64,000 bases of DNA from Larimichthys crocea (taxonomy: Eukaryota > Chordata > Actinopteri > Sciaenidae), in the NCBI RefSeq assembly GCF_000972845.2, contig NC_040017.1, forward strand, positions 22,095,606 through 22,159,605, read 5' to 3'. The position numbers were made by a program, and so were the translations under genes. Under the pieces are notes generated by a model that was not told the origin of the DNA, did not search any database, and saw only the letters and a program-made list of their open reading frames with translations. This document shows positions 21,342 to 38,200 of this stretch, piece after piece. Each line of letters opens with the position of its first letter. Position 1 is the stretch's first letter.

Positions 21342-24300
21342 GAAGTTTTAGACAACTTCAGGCACTTCAGATTAAACTCAAAAGATCCCTGCCGTCCTGC
21401 AAAGGCTAAACCCGGTGTAGATAATCGCATGGATGAAGACTTGCTGGTGAAACGGACCAGCCGAGGTGAAGCAAGGGAAAGCAGGATGTGGGTGGAGCTG
21501 AATCAAACACACAAGAGAACCAATGACTTCCAGACTAACAGATGTATTTAATGTAAAATGATAAAAAAAAATCCTATTACAGCAACACATGCACATTTGT
21601 GTGAATGAAGAGCTGTAGTCTGAGTTCATGAGTCCTTTCTCAGGCACCGAAAGCAATCTGTTCTTTTAAGTTTGTTCACATTGATTTATTCATTCATTGT
21701 GTCATTATAGAGAGACAGCTGATTTCTGTTCTTTTTAAACAGTCAAAGTTAAAAGCATCGAAATCAGCCTCCAAAGCCCACCTTGTGTGATTGTACATTC
21801 CCAGAAACTGTACAGACAACCTGGGTGTCCTCATTAGTAACCATGGCTCAGTTTGAATGTCTATTTCATACGTCTATTGGTCTCATATATATTCATGTAT
21901 ATATATATAAGATATCACATTATGCGACAATGCTGTGCAGACTTGGAAAACCATATCCTATCTTCTGTTATAAGAGTAGCAGTGTGTGCGTCGTGGTGTG
22001 AAAGAGTGACGGTAAATGTGAGCAGAGCAGTGAATTTGTCAGTCTGGTACTGTACACTGTAGGTTACAGTTTGTCAGTGAATGCAGGCTGCAACTTCTCA
22101 AGACCAAGCACTATCTGAAGTGCTATCTACAGTGAGAAAACTAAACGGAGGCACCAAAAGCAAATAGATTAGAGTTGAGTCAAACTGTGCTATGTAGTGG
22201 AAATACAGCTTTTAGTTTGTTCTGGGCCGTTGTAGAATCACGACCCACTTTATCGAAAACACAACTATTCTCAGGTCATCACTCACAAATGGAAACAACA
22301 TGAATATTATAGTCAATTACTGCCAATAGTTGCACTTAAATATTGCTGATCCTTTAGCCAACTTTCAAGAGACAGCTAATAGACACATTAGTATTGTATG
22401 GAGACAACTGGCTGACACGAACAGCAGGAAAAAAAATACACCCCAAATACGTATAGCATGCATTTGTACAGGGTCAGCACAAATGCAAATTGTGTGTGTG
22501 GTTTGTAGTTAAGGAGCTGAAACTGGAAAACACAACGCCATCGCCTTTCATGTTCAGCAGAATCCCCCTAACATCTTGTGCAGCATAAAGCAAGTGCTTC
22601 ATCGCCAAATTATTGCATAGCGGGTCTAATATTTGTCTCATTACGTCCTGTTTTCTGCTCTCTGGCAGTGCTCTGGTGGCACCTATCAGCAAATAGCCTA
22701 CCACAGGAGGAAAATAAGGGCAATAATGAGGTAAATATTGGGCATGGTGCAACAGTTTGTCTACAGTTCCTGGATTGTGCTGCACTAGCTGTTTGGAGAT
22801 AAGTGATGGACGTTTCTTGTGCTTTTATTGGAGCTGTAAAAAAGATGTTGAGGTTAACTTAGTTGGGAAAGAAGGCCTGTACAAAGCTCAGTGGAGCTTC
22901 TGTTAACAAATGGGGATTAACTAATATTTTAAACAATTAGCTCTTCACTTTGCAATATAGAATTTAATGCAAGTATCGAGGTAAATCACAAAGTTGGCTT
23001 GATTATACCTATACCAGTATTTAAGGATCAGTAAACTTTGTTCTACAAATAAAACCTGAATAAACCGAGCGTGACGCAATCACATTTTTAACCTCAAATA
23101 GCAGCTTTCTTTTGTCCAGCGTAACAAAATGGTGTTTGTATAATTGACTAAAGTACAACAATGTCAGACTGGTGAGGAACTTACACATGGCCAGCTATCT
23201 AATCATTAATAACTAACAGGGTGCAAAATTTACTTTTTATGTGGATGTTCAAATTTTACCAGTATTTGGCTGCTGAAGGACCAAGCTGTGCAAATATAGT
23301 GTTTGTGTGTGTGACAAAATATTTTATCTGTGATGTGATAGGACTGATAGGATAGGATAAATATCATATTTCTACAAGAACGGATACTGCTGTACGTGTT
23401 TGTGCTGCTGAGAGCATTTGAATGCAGAATCATAACATATGGTATCAGTCAGACGCTGTGACACTTCTAGTTTGAGCTGCTTCACAAAAAAAAAAAAAAG
23501 ACATATGACTGACATGAGGCAGCTGTGAGGCAATAAAAAATCAAAGTGAATGACATTCAGAGTCTCTAGTGTAGAAGTTTCTCAATCCTCGGGTCCGACA
23601 TGCGGGCCGGTGATATACAAACCTGGTCATTAGAAATAGTTGACTTGACGTTTTTAAGATTCCCTCTATATATTAAAGTCAGGACTTCATTCATGTTCTT
23701 GAAAGAGAAAACAAAAGTACACTTTATTCACATCACATCTTGATAACTCTCCTGGGGCCATGAGAAGTTTGGGGCCAAAATGTGGCCATGGGGCAAAAAA
23801 ACAGACACTTTCTACAAAAGATTTTCTGTGATGTGAAAATGTTTTCAGAGAACGTTGCTCAGGTTATAAAATTAGTCATTTTTAAGGTTCATTTAATTTT
23901 TTATGTTTGAGGTTGAAAATAAAACATCTCCTCTAACATAAAACACATTGATATCTTGCAGACATACTTTCTAGGAGAAGCGTACATTATGTTAAAAGCC
24001 ATCAAAGAGTCCTTCATGGGGATGGTAGCAAGTCCACTGCGCCTGAGAAAGCGTTTTTGTGAGTCATTCAGAAACCCATTAAAAGACAGAGAAAGATATA
24101 ATATTTAGTGGTTTATTATGAAACATAATACATGTACAGATATTGTTGCAATATAGTGTTACTTCAATATCTGTTTGCCCATATGAGACATTTTAGTGTA
24201 TGAGAGAAACGAAGATGGCAGCGTTAAATGCTTAAATTAATGCGCCTGTGAGAAATTAGATAATGAAAATGGAAAATTACGAAGAGCATGAATTTGTGTT

Positions 24301-24718
24301 CAGAGTGATGCGGCTGATATAATAAGCCATCTCATAGAGGAATTTCTAAAGATGTAGCCTGATTCCAAACCACTGGATCGCTGCCAACGTCTTAAAATTG
24401 TTCAGCGATTCAAACAGAATGGATAAATGAGCTGAAACCAAACGGCGATTCAGACTGATTATCTGGCTATTAAAAACGGACATCAAAGAAACAAAACCGT
24501 CATCTGTTATGCTGTGAAGCTGCTTTGTGGATGGTGAAGGTCACTTTGTGGGACGACCCAAAGTTGAGCTAAACTTTAAGGCCCATCTGAGCATCATATA
24601 ACAGGTTTTTATCACCGCTCTTAACCTGAGAGCATATGTTGAATCCCGGACACTGTCACCTTGTCCTTCTTTTTCAGTTCATTGTCCTCACTGTTGTTTA
24701 TCTGTTTATCCTTCACAG

Positions 24719-24776
24719 GCTTTGGGGATGGATCAGACAACACTTACAGCACCACCATCCTCCTGTATGTTAGCTG
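24719..24776 (+). other. Isolated exon-like segment, unassigned
   Basis: The acceptor CCTTCACAG and donor TG/GTGAGA bracket 58 bases that are open in one frame (FGDGSDNTYSTTILLYVS). No neighbouring exon or family match is apparent. It could be chance or a cryptic exon. Confidence 0.15.
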
Positions 24777-25492
24777 GTGAGAGCTTCGGGGAGCTCAACA
24801 ACAAATATCAGGCGTGCAAAGGAGTGGAAATATACCTAACAATATGATTATCAGTTACCTAATAAAGTTTTAGTGAAACAGCTTCAATCCTTCCTGGAAT
24901 GCACCAAAGTCTGAACCTGCGTGTGGTTGGATATTAAACTGCTCTTCAGGAAGAAAAGCCTACGTACTGCTTCTGTAAAACCTTTCAAAACAAGACGTAT
25001 GATTGGACGAATACATTTGAACAAACTCTCAGTAATAACATAAATCTAAAGAGACAAAAAAAACATAAAAAGACAAGATATCAGTTTTTGAAAGTGTGTA
25101 AAGAAAATCCCAACAAGATTATATGAAACCATATTTGACCTTTAAAGTTATCAAAGGATAAAAAAACATTGATTTTTTTTTTCATTCTCAGTACCTGGGG
25201 AGCAGACGGACATACAGCTTTGACATCACCTTATAAAGACGTGGGCATCATCTTATTGCAGTCATGTTAGGAGAAACACTGTCCTCCCCTGACATTCTGA
25301 ATTGTTATTTATGTCTGCACAATAAAGCCATGCATAATTCAGTTTGAGGGCAAAGTAAATTACTGGACCTTCCCGGGAGAAACAACAAAGTGGCAGAAAC
25401 TTTGGAAAGAAAACAGGAGTGTTGGCACATCTGTCCATATGCCACCATTGCCATAGTGCATTTTATTTTTTTATGTGATATTTTCCAGTACT

Positions 25493-25650
25493 CAGAGACT
25501 TGTGTCTGTGGTATTTTGGTACATTTACCACAGGATTGCGCCACATGCAGGACGTGTGGTCATTTACCACTGAACCTGTGGTACAATGCTGTGGTAGATG
25601 TCCCAAATTCCACACAAGTCTCCGTGTACCACAGAAATACCAGAGGAAAA
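25493..25650. repeat. Fold-back segment rich in TGTGGTA/TACCACA
   Basis: Left arm (AGACTTGTG, then CTGTGGTATTTTGGTAC) is an imperfect inverted repeat of the right arm (GTACCACAGAAATACC preceded by CACAAGTCT). Further TACCACA and TGTGGTA copies lie between the arms. No coding capacity. Confidence 0.5.
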
Positions 25651-27770
25651 TGTCACAACAGCACAAAGAGTACAAGAGAAAGTTACCTCAAAACACTTTG
25701 GGTACCAGGAACATGTTATTTGATATAACTGGGAGTTCTTGAGAAAAATATCAGGCTCTTTTAAATGCTTGATTTTTAACTCTCTTTGTCTGTGATCCAG
25801 CACTATGCAGTGGGTTTGATGAAGCTTGTTGGCAATGAGAAATCCTTTTACCATTGGACATTTTGATTTATTGCAGCCTTGAACTTAAATTATTATCATT
25901 CGAAAAAGTGAGTGATCTTCATCTGCAGTCAAACAAAGACAGTGACTTACTTAGTGATGGGCTGTCTTAGTTTAATGGGTCTCTAAAACATAGAGTTTCT
26001 CAATATCAGTGTCAGTTGGCTCAAACTAACTTGACAATAACAGCAGTTTACGGTTTGGGTCTATAGTTACAGGGGATTAAGGGATCAAGGCTGGATTCTT
26101 AAATAGCAGCCGGACTATTGTTTGCTTGAAACTGGATAAATACTAGTGCCCACAGAGCTGTTTATGACTGATAAAACACTGGGATTAACTTTATCAAAGG
26201 CCTCCTGGAAGAGCTGAGCTGGGGCAACCTTTTGCGGACAGGTGGGTGCACTTCAAATGACTAACTCCTCTTTAAAAGCACAATGGAAAAGTAGGTTTGG
26301 AAGTATTTAAAACACAATAAGCAGATTTGTAATCCATTGCTCATGATCTTTTGGTGAAGGATAAAAGAATCAGCACGTTTCTCGGGGAGGCTTCTGTACT
26401 GCAGAGGGTTGATAGCAGAGTTGATTACACTGAACAATACCTGTGTTGTGACAGCTTTTAGATAGCAGCTCAGAGAACGCTGCCCTTGCATCTTCTCTGC
26501 ATATATCTTACATTACAGTTGGTCTTCCTGATGGGTTTTGGAATATTTGTGAATGTGTTTGTTTGATCTCCATAGGGGTTTATATTCCTTGAGCAAAGAG
26601 AAGGCGGTGAAGTTGGATTTCAATTTTCTTTTTTACTTTAAATGCAACAGAACTCAATTCAGGGGCTTCATTCAGTACTGAATGGAAACTGTGCCATCTC
26701 TGCAAGTTTTGAGAAGCTCACAATGTTTTTTTTCTTTGAGGCTCTGCCCAGAGATATAGTTTCATTTCTCTGGGAATTTGCGAGGTGGAAAAAGTCCCAG
26801 TATTTTGGAACTATGAAGCTGCTGCAGCCAGACAGGGAAAAAATGCTACTGTCTGAGTTTGAAGAAGGTTGAAAGGCAAAGCCTGCCTGCATCCTACAGT
26901 TTTTTTTTTACTGATGCTAACTGCACACAAAGATGTGTGGGATGATACCAAAGCCTTTTTCACTCCTCATCCCTCAGTGCCACTCTTCTCTTACCAGGAA
27001 ATAACTTGGAGATGATAGAATTATGTGGTAAAGTGGGGGAGTAAGGGATACGAGGGCACCGGTCGAGATTTGGATGTTTATCATTTCTCTGTCATGAAAA
27101 ATTCGTTTCTGTTATTGATGATAACAGATATATGGCCCACAGGTTTACTGATGAGAAGATAGTTTGTTGACAGCAAAAAGAAAACAGCTACATGTTTAAA
27201 ACTTAAAGTAGTCTTCTGTCTTTTGTGATTTCTTGGCCATAAAACATATATCAGTGAGGAGCTATCACCCTGCATGCAGATGACTGATAACCTCCTTAAA
27301 TATGTCTTCATTAGTCTAACGAAATATGATCATCCATCACATTTTACTTTTATGGCACACTCATCTTAAACCCACGCAGGTGATTTTAACCTTTCTGGCT
27401 CATTAGACCTCTTCATGTATCTCTCGGACTCTCCTGTTTTAGCTGCACATGGTTGGGTTTGGACAAATTAGACTTTTATCATAAGGTTTTTCCACAGAAG
27501 ACATTTTAATACGTCAAAGTAGGAAAATGTGTAAATAATAGGGTCCTGGTATTGTGCATGCCGGCTCACATATCATGGCTTACTGGGACACTTGAACAGA
27601 ACTATTGTTATTGCTTTTCCTATGCTGCCTCTAAATGGGGTCAGATTTACAGTCTATATGTACTCTTCTCTAGTTCTTGTGATATTTACAATCTCATATA
27701 GTTTATGAGTTGTGATATGTTTGTGTTTTTATTGTAATTTTAGTCACATAGAGTCATATATCATGTACCG

Positions 27771-28130
27771 TTTAAAGGTCCAGTGTGTGGGATTTAGTGA
27801 CACCTAGTGGTGAAGTTACAGATTGCAACCATATGAATACTCTCCCACACTTCACCCTCTTCTTCCAAGTATGTAAGAAAAACTCTAAAAGCAAAGGGTC
27901 ATATCAAGATCAGTGTTTGGTTTGTCTGTTCTGGGCTACCGTAGAAAAATGGTGGACTCCGTGGAAAAGGACCCGCTCTCACTGTAGATATACAGGGCTC
28001 ATTTTAAAACAACAAAAACACAACAATTCTTATTTTTAGGTGATTAAACACTTATGAAAACATACTAATAAATCTTGTATTCCATTCCTGCTAATAGATA
28101 GTAAAAAATCTTACACACCGGACCTTTAAA
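27771..28130 (+). mobile_element. TTAA-flanked non-autonomous inverted-repeat element (MITE, piggyBac-like target)
   Basis: A 360-base element with ends TTTAAAGGTCCAGTGTGTGG and, reverse-complemented at the right, TTTAAAGGTCCGGTGTGTAA. Each end carries TTAA, the target duplicated by piggyBac-type transposases. Internal motifs (CACCTAGTGGTG, GGTTTGTCTGTTCTGGGCTAC, GTGATTAAACACTTATGAAAAC) match a short element frequent in fish genomes. No transposase is encoded. Confidence 0.75.
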
Positions 28131-30539
28131 TGCCAAGCATAGCATGTGCATGACTTCACATGTCGTAACCACAAGCTCATGTGTTTTATTGGAAGGCAGC
28201 ACTACTTTGACAAATCAACGCCTGCTGGCGAAAGCACAGTCCACTGACCTCATGTAATTTCCCGACTTAGCTCTGCGTATTTCAAACCTGGGTTGAGGTG
28301 TAATCAGCCAGAATTGGAAACACCTGTGTGGGTGAGCGCGGCCTTTAGAACGTAAACAGTGGCACGGTTAATATTGAGGAGGCTCTAGCAGTTGTTTCTT
28401 AAACAAATATGCCGTTCCAGTTTGAGGATTACCTATCCAAAGTTTAAACAAATTGCAAATTTAGAAAACCCTGCAAACCACAGCCTCTCTTTATCCCTGT
28501 AGGTGAATCAGTGAACCTTGAGTTGTAATCCGTACGAGCTTTGAGAACAGCCTCTGATCCGCTTTGCTGATGCAGTTTGTCTGGCGTGTGTTATCATGAA
28601 TTCCCTTCACTCTCTGTCCATATAAACACGATAATTGTAAGACCTCTAAAAGAAAACAGGCATGTACGGCTAATTGGGAGCTCCTTTAAGTGCAGTAGAG
28701 CTCTGCAGAGCACAGTCGGAGACGAAAGAACATGACGTGTGGATGGGAGTTTATTTAAAATCAATATGATTGAGTGACTTCACAGGTTTTGGCTTAAAGC
28801 ACTCCACTTTCTGGGCACACCGATTGTTTGCAGTCTAGTTCATGTGTCTGGATGTTATTGTGCTGCAGATTCTTTTGCACTTTTTTATATTTCTATTATT
28901 TACTCCATTCACCTATACAAAATAAACAAAATAACCGCTTCTGGGGTGGGTTGACGAGGCTGACAAATTATTTTTCTATACAACTTCCATACGACTGCAG
29001 CCCTGGCTCTCTACCCTGCTATCCTGCAGCAATGTTAGTTATGCAGTATCTTTATGGAGATTGGTGTTATGGTAGCACAAAACCTTTTTGAAGCAGAGTT
29101 GCTCTTAAGGGCAGCAATTTTCTCGCTGGGGTACTGTCAGGGAAAAAAAAATAATTAGAAAGAATTAATTGATGTAGAAGTATCTAACTAGCTGCCAAGG
29201 CTGAACTCTCTAAAGGTGCTTTCTTCCTTAAATAATCCCCTCCCCAACAATATTAAAAACACACTGCACAATTTAGGTCTTTACAGCTGATGGCATATGA
29301 TTGTGTTTGCCGCGACTTCAGTCGCATTCCCCTTATGTTCTCTTCCTCTTGTGGCATTACTCTTCAAGGTTAAAGTAAATTCTTCTTTATGGAGGCTACT
29401 TTTTGAATACAGCCCAAGCATTTCTGATAAATAGCGTGAGTTAACCCTTATAAAACATCCAAATTAGACTTTGACTATTGGTATTAAACTTATTTTTAAA
29501 TGCTCTGACACAGAGATTTCTGCCTCTACTCCCAGTACATGATAGGTTGACTCAGAAGCTGATAAGAGCGGCTGTACTACCCGATTATCACACATTTCAC
29601 ACGTTTTAAGACAATCTGCCACCTATGAGTCACAAGATTGTATGCTACACCCTTGTCCGTCTGACGTACGACGTGCTGGTATAAAGAAGGGAGCACTCCA
29701 AACCCGACCCCAATGTGTCAGCCTCTGCTGATGAGGCATCTGGTTGACACTCTGTAACAATCGCTGGTGTTATCAACTAGCACAGCAGATCAGAGGGAGC
29801 AGAATACAGAGGAGCCACGCTGACATATAAACGCTAAACAGAGCAAGTAGTGAGAAAGAGAGAGAGGGAGATTTCTCAAGTGAGGATGGAGAGAGAGATT
29901 ATCTGGGGGATGCCGAGCATTGTGAGAAAATGGGCATGCTAATGAGGGCCAAATACGTCGGCAACAGCCGCATTGTAAATGAGCTGACTTTGTACACTCG
30001 GGCTCAATCTCTGAAGTGTTGTTTGTTAATCAAAGGAGGAAAAATGGAGAAGAGCAAAATGACTAAAAATAGTGAAAAGCCAGGTGCAGCTCACACCTCT
30101 GATGACACACATCCAGTCATGGTAATTGCTCTGAAAAGGTTATCATCATTGTTATTCACACTGTGCAGGCAGGTTTGAGGAAACCGTGATACCCACTGAC
30201 ATTAAGCTGATGGATACACAGCCACTCAGTGTCCCAGGGTGCGATTGCATCTCAAGCTTTTGTCTTGAAGACTCGGAAGCTTTGAAGCTGAGTAACCTGA
30301 TCAAAAGGCAAATAATCTGACTATAGGTCACGGGATTTACCTCATCAATAAAAGTTAAATTCACAGCTCGGCCTGTCCTTATCCTCTTTATCGAAAAAAA
30401 AAAGGATTCCCACATGTAGTGAATGCAACCAAGATCAAGAGGTCATGGGAAAACAACCTTTGTAGGAATGTGAGCGCAGGTCTGTTCACTTCACCTCAGG
30501 GTGTATTCTGCAGAAAGCTGAAAGGACACGTTCACACCC
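28131..30539. other. Intergenic region downstream of lhfpl6
   Basis: No gene or clear repeat seen beyond short homopolymers. It lies between the inverted-repeat element and the inferred lhfpl6 polyadenylation site. Confidence 0.5.
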
Positions 30540-31272
30540 AGAACTTCAGTAAACATTTATTTACAAAACAGAAAAAATAATGACAAAGAATAATTTGAAG
30601 AGTGAATACAAAACATGTGCTAATATGATAAAATACATTATCATACACGACGTATACTTTATGAACGTGTTAAATAAACTATGCTTAGATTTCTTTTGGA
30701 ATCTGAAAAGGCTGAATTGAGGAAGCAGGCAGCCAGTGTTGGATTGCTTTACATTAGGTATAGGGGATTATTGCATTTCAGTTTGTGTTTTAAGGCAAGG
30801 ATGAGACATGAAGAGGAGACAGAAACACTTCACGTAACAATGAAGCAATATTACTTTTTCTCTTCATCACAGGGCACACTATCACATAAACATCAATGAC
30901 GGAAGTGGAGGAAGACACAGAAATAAAAAGGCGGACACACTTCTCATGAAAGAAATAGTTATGTAACAATTTTACAAATAGGATTGGTCCGTACATTTTT
31001 CATTTAAGAACAACTTTTAAGAGAAGAACCAGTTTTCAAAGCTGTGTGTGTGTGTGTGTGTGTACGCATGTGTGTGTGTATGTGCTGCATAATGAAACAG
31101 TCCCTGCAGTTGTCAGATGAGTAGTGTCCCATGATGTGCAGAGCACCACAATGACTTGGTGTCTTTGGTGCCTGATGTGCTGTACTGGTGTGAGTCCACA
31201 GAGTCAGACTACTCTCCCTTTCGCCGCATCGCCTTGAGGTCTCCGTCCGCCCGTACCCGTCTCTCTCTCTCT
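30540..31272 (-). other. lhfpl6: lhfpl6 3'UTR with polyadenylation signal
   Basis: On the minus strand an AATAAA (plus-strand 30556-30561) lies about 710 bases past the lhfpl6 stop. The interval holds a GT-rich microsatellite at 31043-31084. The true transcript end is inferred. Confidence 0.5.
31043..31084. repeat. (GT)n microsatellite
   Basis: About ten TG dinucleotides, a short interruption, then five more, inside the inferred lhfpl6 3'UTR. Confidence 0.9.
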
Positions 31273-35275
<4,003 letters not shown>

Positions 35276-38200
35276 TCAAAAAAAATATCACAAAACATGG
35301 CTGGAGGCTGACAAGACACCGCGTGTGAGGGGCAGACTTCAGCAAGGACAAACTCTCATCATTAAGGTGTTCGCTCGGCTCCTCGGGGAAGGTCTGCATT
35401 GTTTTTGAGAGACCTCACCTCTGTGGGTTTTCATAATTTAAGCGGATTTTCATTAATGAGGAATAAAAAATGCAAAGCGGTGTGTTTTTTTTTCTTTTCT
35501 TTGCTGCATCCAGATAGCAAGCAAGGTGAATTTAAACTTAAATATTTTATGTAGATTCCTTCTCATTCTTTCGGTTTATTTTTGATTTAAACTGACCAAA
35601 CAAGACAACGAGCCGCTGCTCTCTAATAGACGGATGTGTGTGAGTTCAGCTTATCAACCGTTTCCAGCAGATACTGATGTGAACAAGGCAGCTCTGACCC
35701 GTTCCAACAGTTTCACCTCTCAACAATCCCTTTGTAAAAATGACACGGATTGTGATTTTAACACTCCATCACATTTTTACTGCAAAACAAAACAAAGCGC
35801 TCCTCTGCCAGCAGTTTATAAACCGCTGCAAATGAACAACGAACATATGCAAATAGCTTGGCAATTTCACACACAGACAACAGTGGGGAAAAAAAACAAG
35901 CATTTTTTTTTGGGGGGGAAGCAATAATTACTGTAAAACTCTGGAAAATCCTTGAGGGACTGCTTTATGTCAGTGATTAAAGAGACTGTGCTTAAAGCTG
36001 CACATAGAAACAGAGTAAACTCTAGTCAAGGCCATTACATTAAGGATTAATATCCTTAATATTAGCCTGCAAACAGGTCTTGACGAGAGTTATTCCCTGG
36101 ATGCCAAGGTCTGTCTCTTGAAATTACCCTGTGGGGGCCCCTGGTAGGTGGCTCTGCCATCACATTAGCGTAATCCCCTCCGATGTGCCCTGCTATCAGT
36201 TTTGGGATGCGAGGATGACAGCAGGATGAAGGGAATGCAAGTAAGTACTGCCTTCCATCCTGATTACCCCTGCCGTACTACATCCAGGCCAGATAACAAG
36301 CAGGAGTTAATCCACATGCTAATGCAGATGTTCTAGACAAAACGGGCCAACATCAGAGGTGGAGTAGGGGAAGCGAAAAAGACATCTGCGCCAGTTGGAG
36401 CCAAAAGGGCGGTGAATGTCATCAGCTCAGTTTGAGGTGAAAATAGACCTTGCGATAGATAGAGGTAGTACCTGTGGAAGAAAAAATCCACTGAGGGAAA
36501 CTCTGGCATGTTGATGAGAATGAAGGAATATAAAAAAGGCTCTAACCAAGTCTGTGTCATTACACCTCGGGATCAGAGGGGGATCCAGGGATTGTCATAC
36601 ATAACAACTCAGCCGTTTCTTCTTCAGACCCTTAAGAGAACTTCACACGACTTTCAGCTTCAGACCTTAAAACGACTACCTTTAGCTGAGCAGCAGAGCA
36701 AAAGTAACAGGAGCATTTGATGTGAATCCCTGTATGAGTAGCCACTGCGGACCCCCTGATGAACATGAAAAACAACTATTCTACAAAGTACAAAAACGAA
36801 TTCAGGAGTGAGCATACACACAGTCATTAAAATATGCTCAGTTATACAATGTTATCAAATGTGTTTTTATTCAATTTTGTAACAGTAAAGAGTGTAAAGC
36901 ATGCCGGCATGGTAATGTATTCATGATTAATATTTAACAAAATCAAAAATTCTCTTTCAAGTGTTATGTAATGCAGAGAGATGCAGCAGCGTGTAATCAA
37001 ATTGAATTTCCTTGCAGCGCGAGAGAGAGGGGGGAAAAAAATAACGCTGGGCAAAATGTGTCATTGTTTCCCAAAGAAATTGTTATTATCCCAAAATAAA
37101 TTTAATATTTCCATTAGAAAAATCAAGATTCATGGCGATTCTTTGATCAACGCGTTTGTTAAAATGATCAAAACCATAAAAAGCTGCTGCTCTGTAGCGG
37201 GCTGCTCGGAGAGAAGAATGGTGGGGGGGGAGACTTCAGTGCATAGTTTCCACATCAGGTCAGATGAAGATAATGACATGGAATGCTGAAAGAAAGAAAA
37301 AAAAATACAGACAGGAGGGAAATTATTGCCACAACAAAGACGAGAGCCCAGTCCCATTGTGCACCTCCCAAAAAAATCCAAAGTTTCTGGGTGAACCGTC
37401 AGTGTTTTCTGTTGTTTCTGGGGATAAAGTCACCGAGGCATCAACTCTGCAGTGGGTGAAATCAATGTGAGCGCTCACATGTTACCATGACACCACTGAG
37501 ACAGAGACCAAAAAAACACAAATCACTGTGGGAGCATATGAACAAAAATATAAAACACATCGCCAAGGTGTAATTCAATTCTGGATCACATGTGGCCCCA
37601 CATTTCTCTTTTTGCCTTTTATTTATTTGATTTATTTATTTTTTCCCGACTATAGTTAATTCCATCAAATCCCATCCTCCACACTCACTATGTGGGTTAT
37701 TGAGAAAGCAGAGGTAGGGAGGCTGGTGACTCGGATGTGGGAGAAAGATTACAAAGAATGAAAAATGTTCTTTCACATAATGTATATGAGGCAGGCTTGC
37801 GTGAGACGCAATTACCTCGGGCTCTGATTCTCCATGCGTGTTGCTGTAGACTGATACTTCCTGTCCTTGTTATTCCCTAAACTGACACTGATGCGACCCA
37901 ATCTGCACAAACAAACGGTTGGGGATTTGTGTCATTTAGCATGTGGTTGTCAGCTACAGCAGCCCTTCTTTGACTCTTGAGTCAGCTCCTTCTCGTGACC
38001 TCCCTTCTCAGGCTGAAGACATTATGTAATGGGTTTTCCCCCCCACAAACATTTTGTGTATTCTCACAAATTTCTTGACCTAAATCTAACGTCCTGGCCC
38101 CGGGCTTGAGAAACAATGAGTTAGCTGATGCACTATGATCAGAAGCACTAAAGCTAGACTTCATAAAATAAGATGAATTTAATTTGGAAGGATTGATTTG

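Larger units (their letters stand above)
21342..27770. other. Gene-poor intergenic region
   Basis: About 6.4 kb with no assignable gene. It holds a possible third relic of the TTAA-type element (about 22160-22275), an isolated exon-like stretch (24719-24776) and a fold-back segment (25493-25650). The remainder is AT-rich sequence in which I see nothing. Confidence 0.5.

Noticed and set aside
22474..22785. 103-codon minus-strand frame with a seemingly globular peptide
   Set aside because: No start context, splice sites or recognisable family; not enough to call a gene or a transposon fragment.
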